From Adiantum capillus-veneris (Eukaryota > Streptophyta > Polypodiopsida > Polypodiales > Pteridaceae): DNA of 64,000 nucleotides. The stretch spans positions 88,816,587-88,880,586 of the forward strand of contig CM043966.1 in the NCBI GenBank assembly GCA_014529385.2, read 5' to 3'. Under the pieces are notes generated by a model. It saw only the letters and a list, made by a program, of their open reading frames with translations. It had not been told where the DNA came from and made no database searches. The position numbers and the translations under genes were made by a program. Within the stretch, counting starts at the first letter, position 1. Every line of letters starts with the position of its first letter. Positions 23,605 through 36,432 of this stretch are shown one piece after another.

Positions 23605-26250
23605 CTAGGATCATGTTAAATATGGGATATCACTAGCGGTTGCCTCCATTTTTGACTTGGAATGTGTACTCATTATGGCATCTGTAGGAGGGGAGATATT
23701 AGAAGAAATAAATTGTGTATTTTTTCTATTTAATTGCTTTGGGTCATTGTTATTAATCTGTAGGTGAAGCTTCAAGAAATGTGGAGCAAATTTGTCATGT
23801 TTGTGACTTGCAAATTGCTAGATGCATTGTTGTCAAGCACCAGGTACCATATGGGAACATTCGGCATAGTGCCTCTACAACCACAAAGGTTAGTAAAAAA
23901 AAATTCATGCAATGCTCTATGTGATTTGAGAGTTTGCAACATTGGTGATAGCTTGGAACTTTGTGTGCACTACATGATCTCTACACTTTGGATGTCTCAT
24001 AAATATGGACCTACACCTCCTATGTTCTTGCAACACTTTGCTGCTTTGGGCATGAAGGCGAGGGACTTTGTGTTGTATCATTATTTGCCTTCCAATTCAA
24101 GAGCTTGCACATATATAGGTGTGGAGTGGCGAGGAGTGATGGAGAGGAGGGTGTCTTTTATTCTTGTTTTATGGATATGCTTTTGATGCTAGATGCTATT
24201 TGCTTATAGCCTAGTTGTGGCATAGCTCCTTTATTGCAAGAAGGTCTTGCATCAATCGCCCTTGCATGTCCCTTGATAGAGATGATACCTTCATCTCATC
24301 TCATGTGGTTCATTTTTTGAGCATGCACATTACACAATCCTCGACCTTCACTGACACCTCAAGATATGTAGATGATGAGGTGGATCCCTTGGGGGGCTTA
24401 ACTCTCCATGACTAGTGAGGACTTTTGCATTGCTATGAGAAAATTTCCATTAAATGGTCTCTTATTTTTGAGTTTGGTAGTATAATTTTATGTTATACTT
24501 TTGCAAAACTACATGGGTCATGTAGTTACTTTGTGGGTGTTTTTATTAAAGTGTTTTGCCATATTATGCAAAGGCCATAGCTAGACGCATGGAGAGGGAC
24601 CCTCAATTTGATGCTTCCTTGCATGATCATTAGAACTATCGTCTCTTGTTTATTGATGATGAGTGTGACACCACCACCACCCATTATTACCTTCATGCTT
24701 GTCTATGTTAATGCAATGGTAAACGTGTAAAAACATTGCGAGGGCAATCAAATGGTAATTATGGTAATTGTTTATCATGTGAAACTATTGGTATGGTCTC
24801 ATTAATTAGATGTCTTTTCATTCAATAGTAATATCATGTTTAGTTGCTTTATGAGGTCGTGTGTCATACATGTGACATAAAAAGCATATGTGTTCTTGTC
24901 TATGCTTATTTGTCTCTTGTGTTGAGGTTTAATGCGATTCTACAAATTCCTGGGAAGTGCATGTGACATAAGGAACTTGAGAGTTATAAAAATAAGTCAT
25001 TGTGGAATTGAGAGGTCATCTATTGCTATGAAAATACATGTTTTTGTAAAAGAAGTCTCTTATGTTCTTGTCATACAAGCCTCTTTTGATGGGAACACAT
25101 GATCTTCTGATAGATGTCTTTGATGTTCTTGTGATAGAAGTCTCTTGTGATGGGAATACATATTCTTGGTATAGAAGTCTCATATGTTCTACTTCTTCTA
25201 TGTTCTTGTTGCGATAGAATTCTCTTTTGATGAAAATACATGTTCTTGGTATACATGTTTTTATAAATTTTGTTTGCATACTAGTCTTGCTCAAATTTGG
25301 TTTGCTTGATGGGTCTCGCTCGGTGAACGGAGACACTCTCATTGCTATCATAGAATGTGTATAAAATGTTAAAGGTGTGAACTCTATTTGTAGGTGGTTG
25401 CTTGAAGTCCTTCATGTGGAGAGAAGTATCATTGTATGATGGCCATGTGATTTCTTCTAGTGCTAAAATTTTCAATATGAAGAAGTTCAACCAAGCATGG
25501 GTACATGTCGAGAGTAACTATGAATCTCTTAGAGTAGCCAAATGCCTCGTCAATCAGTCTAGACAAAGTTGATCACATGTTCAAAGATACATTGAAGACC
25601 TTTCTTACGCTATCTTGGTGATGGCTCGCCACTGCCTGGATGTGGAAGTCTTTTAAGCTCACACTTTTACAACATGTTGCTAGATGTTCCTTGTACAAAT
25701 CCGCATACACATGCCCAAAATGCATTGGCAACCAAAATCTTTTAAATTTTACTCATACATTGATGTTGTGCTTAATGAAATCATGCTTGCTTTACATGCA
25801 TGGGTCAATCCAATCTTCCTTGTTGTTTGATTATTATTGCACATATATTCTCATGCAACTCAATACTCATTTCATGAGTATGATGAAAGGATAGAGGAAC
25901 TATTGCATGCTAATCTCAACCCATCCTTGATAAAGACCCATGTTCTCTATTTTAGGAGCCCCCTTGACCATGCATGCGTATATTAGGGTCTGTCCTACAT
26001 GAGGCTTGACATTACTTCCCCCCTTGGAGAAGCATTTTTGTCACGGAAGTGGTGAAATATTCTCAAGATCACTAATGTTTTCAATAGTGGCACCTCCCTT
26101 GGGTCTTGCTATCCATTTGACTAATATAGATTTCAATAGGAGGTTCAATGAAACCAAGAAGACCACCTTGATGTTCAACATTTTTGTCCCTTTTCACAGT
26201 GTGTTGTGCTTGTTATCTTTGTGTGTTGAGTCTCCTAGTTGTGCTTAGTA
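23605..26250 (+). pseudogene. unidentified decayed coding remnants
   Basis: The plus strand carries protein-like stretches broken by stops and shifts: a 140-codon open frame at 23764-24186, short pieces near 24590-24720 (one reading LLFIDDECDT), and a run around 25477-26240 in which neighbouring frames continue one another. Composition is not low-complexity. I recognise no domain. An old transposon or a dead host gene are both possible. Confidence 0.3.
25030..25275. repeat. degenerate minisatellite
   Basis: The phrases tgttcttgtgatagaagtct, cttttgatgggaataca and ttcttggtata recur in the same order about four times with period near 55-65 bp and many changes. Confidence 0.7.
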
Positions 26251-26555
26251 TGACTTCACATGATGCTTCTTTCATCACCATCACCATGAATGCAAGCCTA
26301 ATCTATCCACCTTGATCTACTTACTTAACATATGGTATCATATATTAAAACTATATTAATCTCATTAGTCTAGGTTTAGATCTTGAGGTTTTGTGTAGTT
26401 TCATCAATCCCCTCTAAGCTAGTCCATTCAAGCTCATTCTCTCTCTCTCTTGCTTTCAATGGCCACCACTCGTACCTCTTTGCAATGAATTTAGGTTTTA
26501 CATAATAATATTGGATTCATTATAATGTGTGCATGTGCATGTGTGTGTGTGTGTG

Positions 26556-29268
26556 TGTTTCAATAACAATATAACATATACACCAAAGAATCCTTTCAGA
26601 TTACACAAGACCTTAGAAACTATGTCAATGAAAAGGTGGTATAATTCCCATTCATAGTACACAACAGTCTTATAAACAAGTACTGAAATCAAGAGCCAAA
26701 AGATGTAATAGTCTGCCATCTTCAAGCCAAGGAACTTTGAAACCATAGTTGAGAAGGTAACCCTCACATGCACCCATGGAAACAACACAACATTTAGTTA
26801 GCATTGGTATCATATGCAGGTGATGCATGGGTATCCCACATGTTATAGATATCACCCAACTAGATTGCTTGCAATGATAATCATAAGAAAGGTCAAACTA
26901 ATCATATATTCAGATGAAATTATTGCGCTTTACAAGCCCCTTGTGCTTTACAAGCTCTCATGAGATAAAGTTCAACAGAAGAAGCTAGTCAAGTGCCTCT
27001 ACCGGCATATGCATGAGGAATACTCACAACCATCAAATCGTTGGACAACAGTCCATTTCAATGCAAAAAAGTCACCAGAGATTGAGTTGGAGCAGTCACT
27101 CCACAATAGCATGCTTATCCATGTTGTTTGCCATATATCCAACACTTAACACTACCCCTTTGCAAGTAAAGTCCTCGTAGTCCTAATATACAGACACTTC
27201 TCCCAAATACTAAGCAAATAGTACCAAAACTAAGTGAGCATGGGAGCGCACCTTTTATAGTGTTTGGAGCAAGTGGCCATATTCCTCGAGTGCATTATGG
27301 TGGGCCCATCATCAAGAGGTACGATGAATACAACAAAGCCGCCTAGTACAGAGACATGGAGAGAGCTAAGGAGAGAGAATGAGATAGCACTTAGAGGGTG
27401 CTGTAGCACGGACCACGGACTTGTCAGGATAGAGCCACCATGAAATTATGTGGAAATTGACAGGGTTTACAGAGCCAAGAAACCCACCGAATGAACATAT
27501 GTGTGTGTGTGTGTGTGTGTGTGTGGTGGCATTTAATGCGTCAATTAAGTGTCTGTAAAGACACCTCCAAATTCTCAAATAGCAAATTACCTACTATATT
27601 TCACCCAGAACTCCCTAGGTCAATTAGCCCCTGTAAGGAATTTAACAAATTATCCTTAAATTTTCCTAGCCGGGCAAAAGGACCACCCATATTTACACTA
27701 GTTCCAAAATCACGAGTTCCAATATCCTAGTACCAGTTCTGGTACAGTAAGTAGCACTAGTACCAGCACATAAGTAGCACTAGTCCAGTATATCAAAGTA
27801 CACAAACCATACTAGTACCAGTAGCAGCAGTCCTAGTATAGTTCAATACCATATTAGTACCAGTACATTATAGTACCAATTCATAATGTTTATATACTCC
27901 TTATCATATCTTAGGTGGGTAAGGGGTCAACCTATATTTTCATCAGTTCTAGTATCACTAGTACTGTACTAGTATAGTACCAGTCCACAAGTAGCACCAG
28001 TACCAGTACACAAGTAGCACCAGTATCAGTACACAAGTAGCACTAGTCTAGTATATTACCGACTAAGCCCACAAACCATTTAGTCGGAGTAGAAAGTGTT
28101 AAAATCAATATTCCATATTTCAATATTTGTTTTTAAAAATATTCGGCCACCATCATCATAACCAACCAGTCATTTAGTGCATTTAAACAATTATGTTCAA
28201 GAACCAAAGATGCAACAATTAAGTAACTATACAATACTAGTACACAGTTAGCACCAGTACCAGTCTCACAAGCAACCCCCATACTCGTATAATACACAAA
28301 CAATACCAGTCCCAGGACTGGTATATCACAGAAGTGGCAGTGCTACCAGTTTAGCACAATAAAGTACTAATACCAGTACAATATAATACCAGGACTGGTA
28401 TATCACAGAAGTGGCAATGCTACCAGTTTAGCACAATAAAGTACCAATACCAGTACAATATAATACCAAGACACAAGTGAACCCAGTATCACTACACAAG
28501 TAGCACCAGTACCAATATCACTAGTAGCACCACTACCAATATCAATACACAAGTAGCTCCAATACCAATATCACTAGTACCGCACCAGTATAGTGTTGGT
28601 CCACAAGTAGCACCAGTACCAGTACACAAGTAGCACTAATCCAGTATATTACCGACTAATCCCAAAAACCATTTAGTCGAAGTAGCAAGTGTTAAAACCA
28701 ATATTCCATATTGCAATATTTGTTTTTAACAATATTCGGCCACCACCATCATAACCAGCCAGTCATTCACTGCACTTAATCAGTTATGCCCAAGAATGAA
28801 AGACGCACTAGTTAAGTAACTATACAGGACCAATACATAGTTAGCACCAGTACCAGTCTCACAAGCAGCCCCCGTACCAGTATAATACACAAACAATACC
28901 AGTTCCAGGACCGATATATCACACAAGTGGCAGCAGTATCAGTTCAGCTCATAAAGTATGAGTACCAGTACAATATAGTACCAGGACACAAGTGAACCCA
29001 GTATCAGTACACAAGTAGTACCGGTTCAGTGCAATAAAGTACTAGGACACACATAGTTCCATTTGGATTCAGTAAAGTACCAATACCTGTTCAGTACAGT
29101 ACCAGTACTCAAGTAACACCATTATGAGTACATAAATAGTATCAGTGCCAATCTAGTATAATAAGTACCCGTACCAGTACCAGTACATATGTAACACCAG
29201 TACCAATACTAGCTCTAGTACAAGTAGTACTAGTATCAGTATATTGATTTTAACACTTTATCCTAGCA
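26556..29268. repeat. 2.7-kb direct repeat, copy A
   Basis: Starts TGTTTCAATAAC directly after a (TG)n run and ends CCTAGCA directly before another (TG)n run. It matches 29934-32539 throughout in the same order and orientation. The TG...CA ends resemble an LTR, but no primer site or polypurine tract was found beside either copy. An inner (GT)n lies at 27498-27525. Confidence 0.85.
27722..29245. repeat. GTAC-rich short-unit array in copy A
   Basis: A long degenerate array of agtaccagtac- and acaagtagcacc-like units of about 10-12 bp, interrupted by unique patches. The tetranucleotide GTAC, which is self-complementary, recurs every few tens of bases. Confidence 0.85.
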
Positions 29269-29933
29269 ATGTGTGTGTGTGTACCCGCCCTATCCCAAGC
29301 GCTATACCCAATGGGTTGGTAGTAGGCCCATTGTATATGGGCCTACTACCTTGTCAAGTAGATGATGAGAGTAACAAAAGTCAAAGTGTTCTCGAAGATG
29401 GTAAAGTCAGTCTTATCAACACAGTATTTGATAATGTCTTCAAGGAAGACATTACTCCTGTAGGAGTTTTAAGACTTTGACAGCCACTTTGAGAACAATA
29501 TGTTGTCATTCATAGTCTATCAATAACATATTTTATGCTTTTGCTCCTGATCCCAAAAGATTCCTCATATGTGTAGTTTGTTGAAAAGTAACCTGTTCTT
29601 GAAATCATCAGAACATAGTGAATTAAGCATCTAATTACCTAAAGCGAGGCTTTAGAAAGAGGCTTCGTAGGAAGTTCTAACCCTTGAGATAGTGCTAAGT
29701 TCCGCATAATTCATAAAAATGTCATTTAGAGAAATATATAACCAATGGTAAAAATTGGTAGCCTCTTCAGCCTTCAACCAACAAGGAGAACCTATAAGGG
29801 CCGTGTGAAGAGAGCCCCATCCCTCAAGGATCCGTCCAAGGTAAAATTATCTAGGATAGACATCGAGGGATTAAAATATAGTAGCTAGGTATTTGAGTAA
29901 TATCACTACTATTCTTTGTGCTAGTTGTGTGTG
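29269..29933. other. spacer between the 2.7-kb copies
   Basis: 665 bp. It contains a 15-bp-arm inverted repeat around 29318-29353 (tagtaggcccattg-like arms) and an 78-codon open frame at 29244-29480 without a recognised domain. The plus-strand stretch 29780-29890 looks like a decayed coding tail. Confidence 0.4.
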
Positions 29934-32539
29934 TGTTTCAATAACTATATAACATATACACCAAAGAATCCTTTCAGATTACAAAAGACCCTAGAAACTA
30001 TGTCAATGAAAAGGTTGTATAATTCCCATTCATAGTACATAACAGTCTTATACACAAGTGCTGAAATCAAGAGCCAGAAGATGTAATAGTCTACCATCTT
30101 CAAGACAAGGAACTTTGAAAACCATAGTTGAGAATTTAGCCCTCACATGCACCCATGGAAACAACACACCATTTAGTTAGCATTGGTACCGTATGCATGT
30201 GATGCATGGGTATCCCACATGTTATAGATGTCACCCAACTAGATTGATTTCAAAGATAAATAATAAGAAAGGTCAAACTAATCATATATTTAGAGATGAA
30301 ATCATTGTGCTTTACAAGCCCCTTTCACTTTACAAGCTCTCATGAGATAAAGTTCAACAGAAGAAGCTAGTCAAGTGCCTCTACCGACATATGCATGAGG
30401 AATACTCACAACCATCAACCGTTGGACAACAGTCCATATCAATGCAAAAAAGTCACCTGAGATTGAGTTGGAGCAGTCAAATCCACAATAGAGTGCTTAT
30501 CCATGCCGTTTGCCATAGATCCGACACGTAATGCTACCCCTTTTCATCTAAAGTCCTCACAGCTAATGTACAGACACTTCTCCCGATACTAAGCAAATAG
30601 TACCAAAACTAAGTGAGCATGGGAGCTCACCTTTTATAGTGTTTGAAGAAAGTGGCCATATTCCTCTAGCTCATTATGGTGGGCCCATCATTAAGAGGTA
30701 CAATGAATACAACAGTGCCTCCTAATACAGAGACATGGAGAGAGCTAAGGAGAGAGAATGAGATAGCACTTAGAGGGTGCTGTAGCGCGGACCACGGACT
30801 TGTCAGAATGGAGCCACTATGAAATTAAGCGGAAATTGATAGGGTTTACATAGCCAAGAAACCCACCGAATGAATGTATGTGTGTGTGTGTGTGTGTGGT
30901 GGCATTTAATGCGTCAATTAAGTGTCTTTAAAGACACCTCCAAATTCTCAAATAGCAAATTACCTACTATATTTCACCTAGAACTCCCTAGGTCAATTAG
31001 CCCCTGTAAGGAATTTAACAAATTATCCTTAAATTTTCCTAGCTGGGCAAAAGGACCACCCATATTTACACTAGTTCCAGAATCACTAGTTCCAGTATCC
31101 TAGTACCAATTCTGGTACAGTAAGTAGCACTAGTACCAGCACATAAGTAGCACCAATCCAGGATATCAAAGTACACAAACCATACTAGTACCAGTAGCAG
31201 TAGTCCTAGTACAGTTCAATACCATATCTGTACCAGTACATTATAGTACCATTTCATAATGTTTATATACTCCTTATCATATCTTAGGTGGGTAAGGGGT
31301 CAACCTATATTTTCATCAGTTCCAGTATCACTAGTACTGTACTAGTATAGTACCAGTCCACAAGTAGCACCAGTACCAGTACACAAGTAGCACCAGTATC
31401 AGTACACTAGTAGCACTAGTCTAGTATATTACCGACTAAGCCCAAAAACCATTTAGTCGGAGTAGAAAGTGTTAAAACCAATATTCCATATTTCAATATT
31501 TGTTTTTAACAATATTCGGCCACCATCATCATAACCAACCAGTCACAAGCAGACCTCGTAGTAATATAATACACAAACAGTACCAACCCAAGGACCGGTA
31601 TATCACACAAGTGACAACGCTATCAATTTAGCACAATAAAGTACCGATACCAGTATAGTATAGTACCAAGAGAAAAGTGAACAATACACAAGTAGCACTA
31701 GTACCAGTATCACTAGTAGCACCAATACCAGTATCATTAGTAGCACCACTACCAGTATCACCAGTAATGCACCAGTATAGTACTGGTCCACAAGTAGCAC
31801 CAGTACCCTTACACAAGTAGCACTAGTCCAGTACATTACAGACTAAGCCCAAAGACCATTTAGTTGGAGTAGAAAGTGTTAAAACCAATATTCCATATTT
31901 CAATGTTTTTTAAAAAAATATTTGGCCACCGTCATCATAACCAACGAGTCATTCAATATATTTAATTAGTTACACCCAAGAACCAAAGACGCACTAGTTA
32001 AGTAACTATACAATACCAGTACACAGTTAGCACAAGTACCAGTGTCACAAGCATCCCCCGTACTAGTATAATACACAAACAGTACCAATCCCAAGACTCG
32101 TATATCACACAAGTGGCAGCAGTATCAGTTCCGTGCAATAAAGTATTAATACTAGTACAATATAGTACTAGGACACAAGTGAACCCGGTTCAATACACAA
32201 GTAGCACCGGTTCAGTGCAATAAAGTTATAATACACACGTAGTTTCATTTTGCTTTAGTAAAGTACTAGTACCTGTTCAATACAGTATCAACACTCAAGT
32301 AACACCAATATCAGTACATAAATAGTATTAGTACCAATCTAGTATAATAAGTGCCCGTACCAATACCAGTACATAGGTAGCACCAGTACCAGTACTAATT
32401 CTAGTACAAGTAGTATTGGTATCAATATAGTGATACGTACCCGTACCAATACCAGTACATAGGTAGCACCAATACCACTACTAGCTCTAGTACAAGTAGT
32501 ACAGTATCATTATAGTGATTTTAACACTTTATCCTAGCA
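29934..32539. repeat. 2.6-kb direct repeat, copy B
   Basis: Partner of 26556-29268, same termini, slightly shorter. A longer deletion relative to copy A lies near 31540, where the array resumes after the cattcggccacc patch. Its inner (GT)n (30877-30898) sits at the same place as in copy A. Confidence 0.85.
31080..32515. repeat. GTAC-rich short-unit array in copy B
   Basis: Same class of agtaccagtac-like units as in copy A, in the same order along most of its length. A local duplication near 32395-32505 repeats the tagtacaagtagta block. Confidence 0.85.
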
Positions 32540-32735
32540 GAGTGTGTGTGTGTGTGTGTGTGATTGAGCACATTTTCACCACCTCAAATTGAGCCATCCA
32601 TAGCATCAATCTCCTGAAATGTATGTGCCTTAGAGTGGAAATTCTCATAGCTCTCAAATGAGCCCATGTATGCTCATTTTTGAGCTCTCTCGAGCTTTTA
32701 AGCTCTTAGACTTTGCTGCAGCAAAAAGAATTACA

Positions 32736-33575
32736 ATGTCTAGCACCCTCACCAGCGAGCAACCAAAGTTGGCAGGCCAGCTAGGTAGTGAATGCCTGAT
32801 CATCGTGAAAAACCTGGATATCAAGAGGGATCCAAAGATCTAAAGATTGTATTTCCTACATTCAAAGGTGGTCAAAGAGATGATCTAGATGTTCACATTG
32901 AACCTTTCAAGCATCATGTTGATCTAAAAGTTATAGATAAGAATGACTAGGCTAAATACTTTCCACATGTATTGAAAGATGTGACATGGGAATGGTACTA
33001 TAATTATCCAGCCTCTTGCAAGCTCAGAACCTACAATAACTTGAAGAAAGATTTCTTGCTCAAATATAGTGAGAACCAATGCAAATTGGATTTTTTTGGC
33101 AACGTAAGCTTTTAGTTAAGAGTTACATGTGGAGAAGATAAAAGATATACCAAAAAAATGAACAAGCCTCCATTGGAGAAGCAAATTATCTTGGTTCTTA
33201 AGTGGATTCAAGAGAAAATTGTTTAGAGAGTAGGAGGGCGCAGTGCCTACTAGAAAATTCAATGATCTCATAGAGCTCTGAAATTGGAGCAAAAAGCAAA
33301 GAAGGAGAAACATAATAGAGACACATCTAGATCTAGCTCCAGTGAATCTTCTTCAAATGATTTTTCATCGAGTTCTAATTATTCAAATGAGAAGGAGTAA
33401 AAAGATACATCCAGGAGCAAGAAGAAGGGAGCATGGAGTAGGAAGTTAGAGGAATTGTCCAAACAGACCTCTGAGATCTCAAGTACCAGATCTCTAGTTG
33501 GCAAATTAGAGACCTAGTGTACAAATTGTAAATCCAAAGCGCATTGGTCTGATGAGTGTTGGTAGTGTATGTATT
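32736..33575 (+). pseudogene. Ty3/gypsy gag remnant with zinc knuckle
   Basis: Starts ATG at 32736 and is broken by several stops and shifts. The gag core is visible around 32850-33070 (PTFKGGQRDD, then a tryptophan-rich segment). A Ser-rich stretch (33320-33390) precedes a zinc knuckle CTNCKSKAHWSDEC (C-x2-C-x4-H-x4-C) at about 33518-33560. It is followed, in decayed form, by pol (34250 on), so this is the 5' part of a dead plus-strand gypsy element. Confidence 0.75.
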
Positions 33576-33767
33576 GCAGAGCTTTTAGGAACTTGTGAAT
33601 AACTGTCATATTAGAGTACACTTCAAGGAGGGGAGGGATGTTTCCATAGAAGCATTGACCAATATCCAGAGCAAGACAAGGCATTAAAACATGCAAAGAA
33701 TGGAGCCAATACCAGGTGGTACGACTGGAAGAGGTAGTACCAAAATTGCACAAAGTCAAGGACCTGG

Positions 33768-33819
33768 CATAAATGACTTTACTAGGCATAGTTTTAGATG
33801 CCTAGTAAAGTCATTTATG
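33768..33819. repeat. perfect 22-bp inverted repeat (hairpin)
   Basis: Arms 33768-33789 and 33798-33819 pair without mismatch around an 8-base loop. It lies between gag and RT of the gypsy pseudogene. Confidence 0.93.
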
Positions 33820-34249
33820 TGATCAATGGGAGCATTGTCATTGTCATCGAGGAGATACCAAATGAGCTGACAAGTCAAACAAAGCAAATTCAAAAGGCTC
33901 AAAAGTGGAAAAAACAAAGGGCTTTCTAGAAAGCTAAGAAAAAGACCAAAGAATTGGACGAGTGGCAAGAGCAAAGATCAGTGGAAACTCGCATCAATCA
34001 GGGTCTAGAGCCAAGCAAGCTAGAGAGATTGGAGTGCTCAGAAGCTAAATCCATTTAGAGGCTTTTGTCGCTATCTTCAAAATCTTCTACATTGAAAGTC
34101 CAAGGTTTTGAAAATTTGGTAAGGAGAATTCTTAGAATGCAACAAGCCTAGTTTGATGTGAACCCTGACAAGCTGATAAAGATAATATGGGGACATAAAA
34201 TGTTTGAAAGGAATAATCTTCTAAAGGTGGAACTCATCTTTGAAGTAGC

Positions 34250-34960
34250 AAGCAGTCAATAGTTATTCCCAATTGTGGTGGTTCTAAAGAAAAATGAAAA
34301 AGTTAGAGCGTGTGTGGATTACAAAAAGCTGAACGCTTAGACCATCAAAGACCCACTTTTACTAGCATTCACAGATGTGATGCTTGATGAGATAGATGGA
34401 CATGAGATGTATAGATTTTTCGATGTCTACATTCGATATAACCAATTGAAAATTGTACCAAAAGATAGGGCTAAAACAACTTTCATGAATGGGGAGCATT
34501 AAAGTATTCAGTAATGCCGTTTGGGTTTGCAATGCTCCAGGTACATTTCAAAGTTGCATGATGGAAATATTCAGTGAGTGCTTGCATAAATTTTTAGCAA
34601 TCTTTGTTGATGATTACACTATTTATTCATCTAAAGAGATGCATCTAATATTCCTAGAGATGGTGTTTTAGATATGCAAGGAAAAGAGGATATGTCATCT
34701 AAATCTCTTCAAATCACTATTTATGGTATGGAAGGGATAGCTACTTGCTCAAGTGGTGTCCATAAATGGAATTCAAATGGGTGATGACAAGATACAAAGT
34801 GTTCAGTAGGCTAGAGCACCAATAAATGTATCTAAATTGGTCAAATATATCAAATTTTATTGAAGGTTCATTCATATGTTTAAAACTGAGGCACTTCCAT
34901 TATATGAACTCACCCAGAAAGAGGTTAAGTTCATCTGGTCCATTGAATGTAAGCAAAAGT
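34250..34960 (+). pseudogene. Ty3/gypsy RT remnant
   Basis: Decayed reverse transcriptase. Visible pieces in order are VVLKKNEKVRACVDYKKLN (34280-34340), the catalytic box FVDDYTIYSS (34603-34632), and a connection segment with FYRRF-like and PLYELTQKEV-like sequences near 34850-34930. Stops and shifts break every frame. It ends a few bases before a copia LTR, which truncates it. Confidence 0.8.
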
Positions 34961-35006
34961 TTTAGTCTCTGAAAATTAAGTATTAGCACTAAGCTAGTAC
35001 TTGGCC

Positions 35007-35237
35007 TATTGGAAATAGGGTTGCAGGGAAACACACACAACTTATAGAAGATAAAAAAGCTCAAGGCACACAATAGAGTGTATGTATTGCTGCTTAGTGC
35101 ACAATGGAAAGATAAGTTAGCCCTAGAATGAGGGGTGTATATACAATGCACGGGGAAAAAACCTCCTAGTGAGGGGAAAAATGCATGGCGGTCCTAAGTG
35201 TGTGCACACACATCACTACCACATATATATGCTAACA
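35007..35237 (-). repeat. copia 3' LTR
   Basis: 231 bp. It matches the LTRs at 49314-49542 (same orientation) and 47551-47780 (opposite), so one copia family is present three times. On the minus strand it starts TGTTAGCATATATATG and is preceded by the purine-rich cccagggaggatt. The terminal TGTTGG at the far end is mutated to TATTGG. Confidence 0.9.
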
Positions 35238-35493
35238 AATCCTCCCTGGGAGTGATGCGGTAATAAGTGCTGGCACATAGTGTATAGAAAATTGACATGC
35301 CCTAAGGACATGATCAATCCACAAAGGGGAGTAAGACCAAAGATTTGCAAAATGCTTCTCACTTCTCACTTCTCACTTCTCACAAGACAATGCCTTTTGT
35401 AAAAGATCTGCAATGTTGTCTTTTGTTGGCACATAAGCCAAGCTAGTCTCTCCTGTTGAGAGTATCTCTCTAACATAGTGGTAGTGCACCTCA

Positions 35494-35947
35494 CATTAGG
35501 CAAAATTTGGACTCACAAAGGGGCCCTTTAAGGAGTTTGACTTTACCTCTCTCTACCAAAACGGGCGCATGGATAAATTTTTTGCAAACAAACTCCAAAG
35601 TTGGTGGTGGTTTGACAGTTAGAATGTCCTCTTCAAGCTCTATCTACTGATATATAGCACGCCATGAGATTCCTCATATTTTAGAAGATTCTTTTTTTTA
35701 ATTCACTTAGATTCCGACAGAGTTGTCACATCATAGGTGAATCAAAAAAAGAATCTTCTAAAATATGAAAAATCTCATGGCGTGCTATATATCAGTAGAT
35801 AAAGCTTGAAGAGGACATTCTAACTGTCAAACCTCCGCCAACTTTGGAGTTTGTTTGAAAAACTTTATCCATAGGCCCGTTTTGGTAGAGAGAGGTAAAG
35901 TCAAACTCCTTAAAGGGCCCCTTTGTGAGTCCAAATTTTGCCTAATG
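35494..35947. mobile_element. 454-bp hairpin (foldback MITE-like) element
   Basis: Arms of about 205-213 bp (35494-35706 and 35737-35947) are reverse complements with few mismatches around a loop of about 30 bases. The outermost bases are cattaggcaaaattttgg-like. It interrupts the copia RNase H frame, and the flanks rejoin in frame once it is removed. No clear target-site duplication was found. It has no coding capacity. A transcript would fold into a long double-stranded RNA. Confidence 0.85.
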
Positions 35948-36289
35948 ATGTTCTTTGTGCGAGCATGAAAGGCCGTGTTTCTTGCAATTGCCAAAGCACT
36001 CTTACTATCAGTGTAGATGATGTTGGCAGTGTCCTATCCAACACCCAACTCAGCCATAAGGCGTCTGAGCCATACGCACTCAATCGTAGCTATGAAGCCT
36101 ACCCTATACTCAGCCTCACAACTAGAAGTGTCCACAGTAGGTTGCTTCTTGCTCAACCATGATATGCTGCTCAACCATGATATGCATGGCATGCCAAGCA
36201 TGAAACAAAAACCTCTCATGGACACTCACATGTCATAACAGCCAGCCCAATCTGAGTCCGAAAAGGCATGTAATTCTAGCGGCAATGAT

Positions 36290-36294
36290 CCCCC
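36290..36294. other. target-site duplication of nested LTR element, left
   Basis: Five cytosines precede the LTR at 36295. The right flank after 38171 is also cccccc. The copia frame is continuous across one copy of this site. Confidence 0.7.
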
Positions 36295-36359
36295 TGTTGG
36301 GGAAAAGGAGCTATGGCGGGTGATGCCGGAGGGTATCCATGGCTTGGAGTAGGGCGTGC

Positions 36360-36432
<73 letters not shown>

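Larger units (their letters stand above)
35238..36294 (-). pseudogene. Ty1/copia RNase H, split by an insertion
   Basis: Minus-strand RNase H domain at the C terminus of copia pol. Catalytic acids are visible as the D of SDSDWAG (near 36258), the E of CEAEY (near 36115) and the D of YTDSKSA (near 36015). The C-terminal part continues at 35493-35380 beyond the hairpin insertion. An 18-bp tandem duplication (36150-36185) repeats ISWLS, and one stop lies near 36035. It would degrade the RNA strand of the RNA-DNA hybrid; here it is dead. Confidence 0.85.

Noticed and set aside
26556-32539. Calling the 2.7-kb copies an LTR retrotransposon with a 665-bp interior
   Set aside because: The ends are TG...CA, but I found no primer-binding site or polypurine tract in either orientation, and both outer edges lie in (TG)n, so the target repeat cannot be judged.
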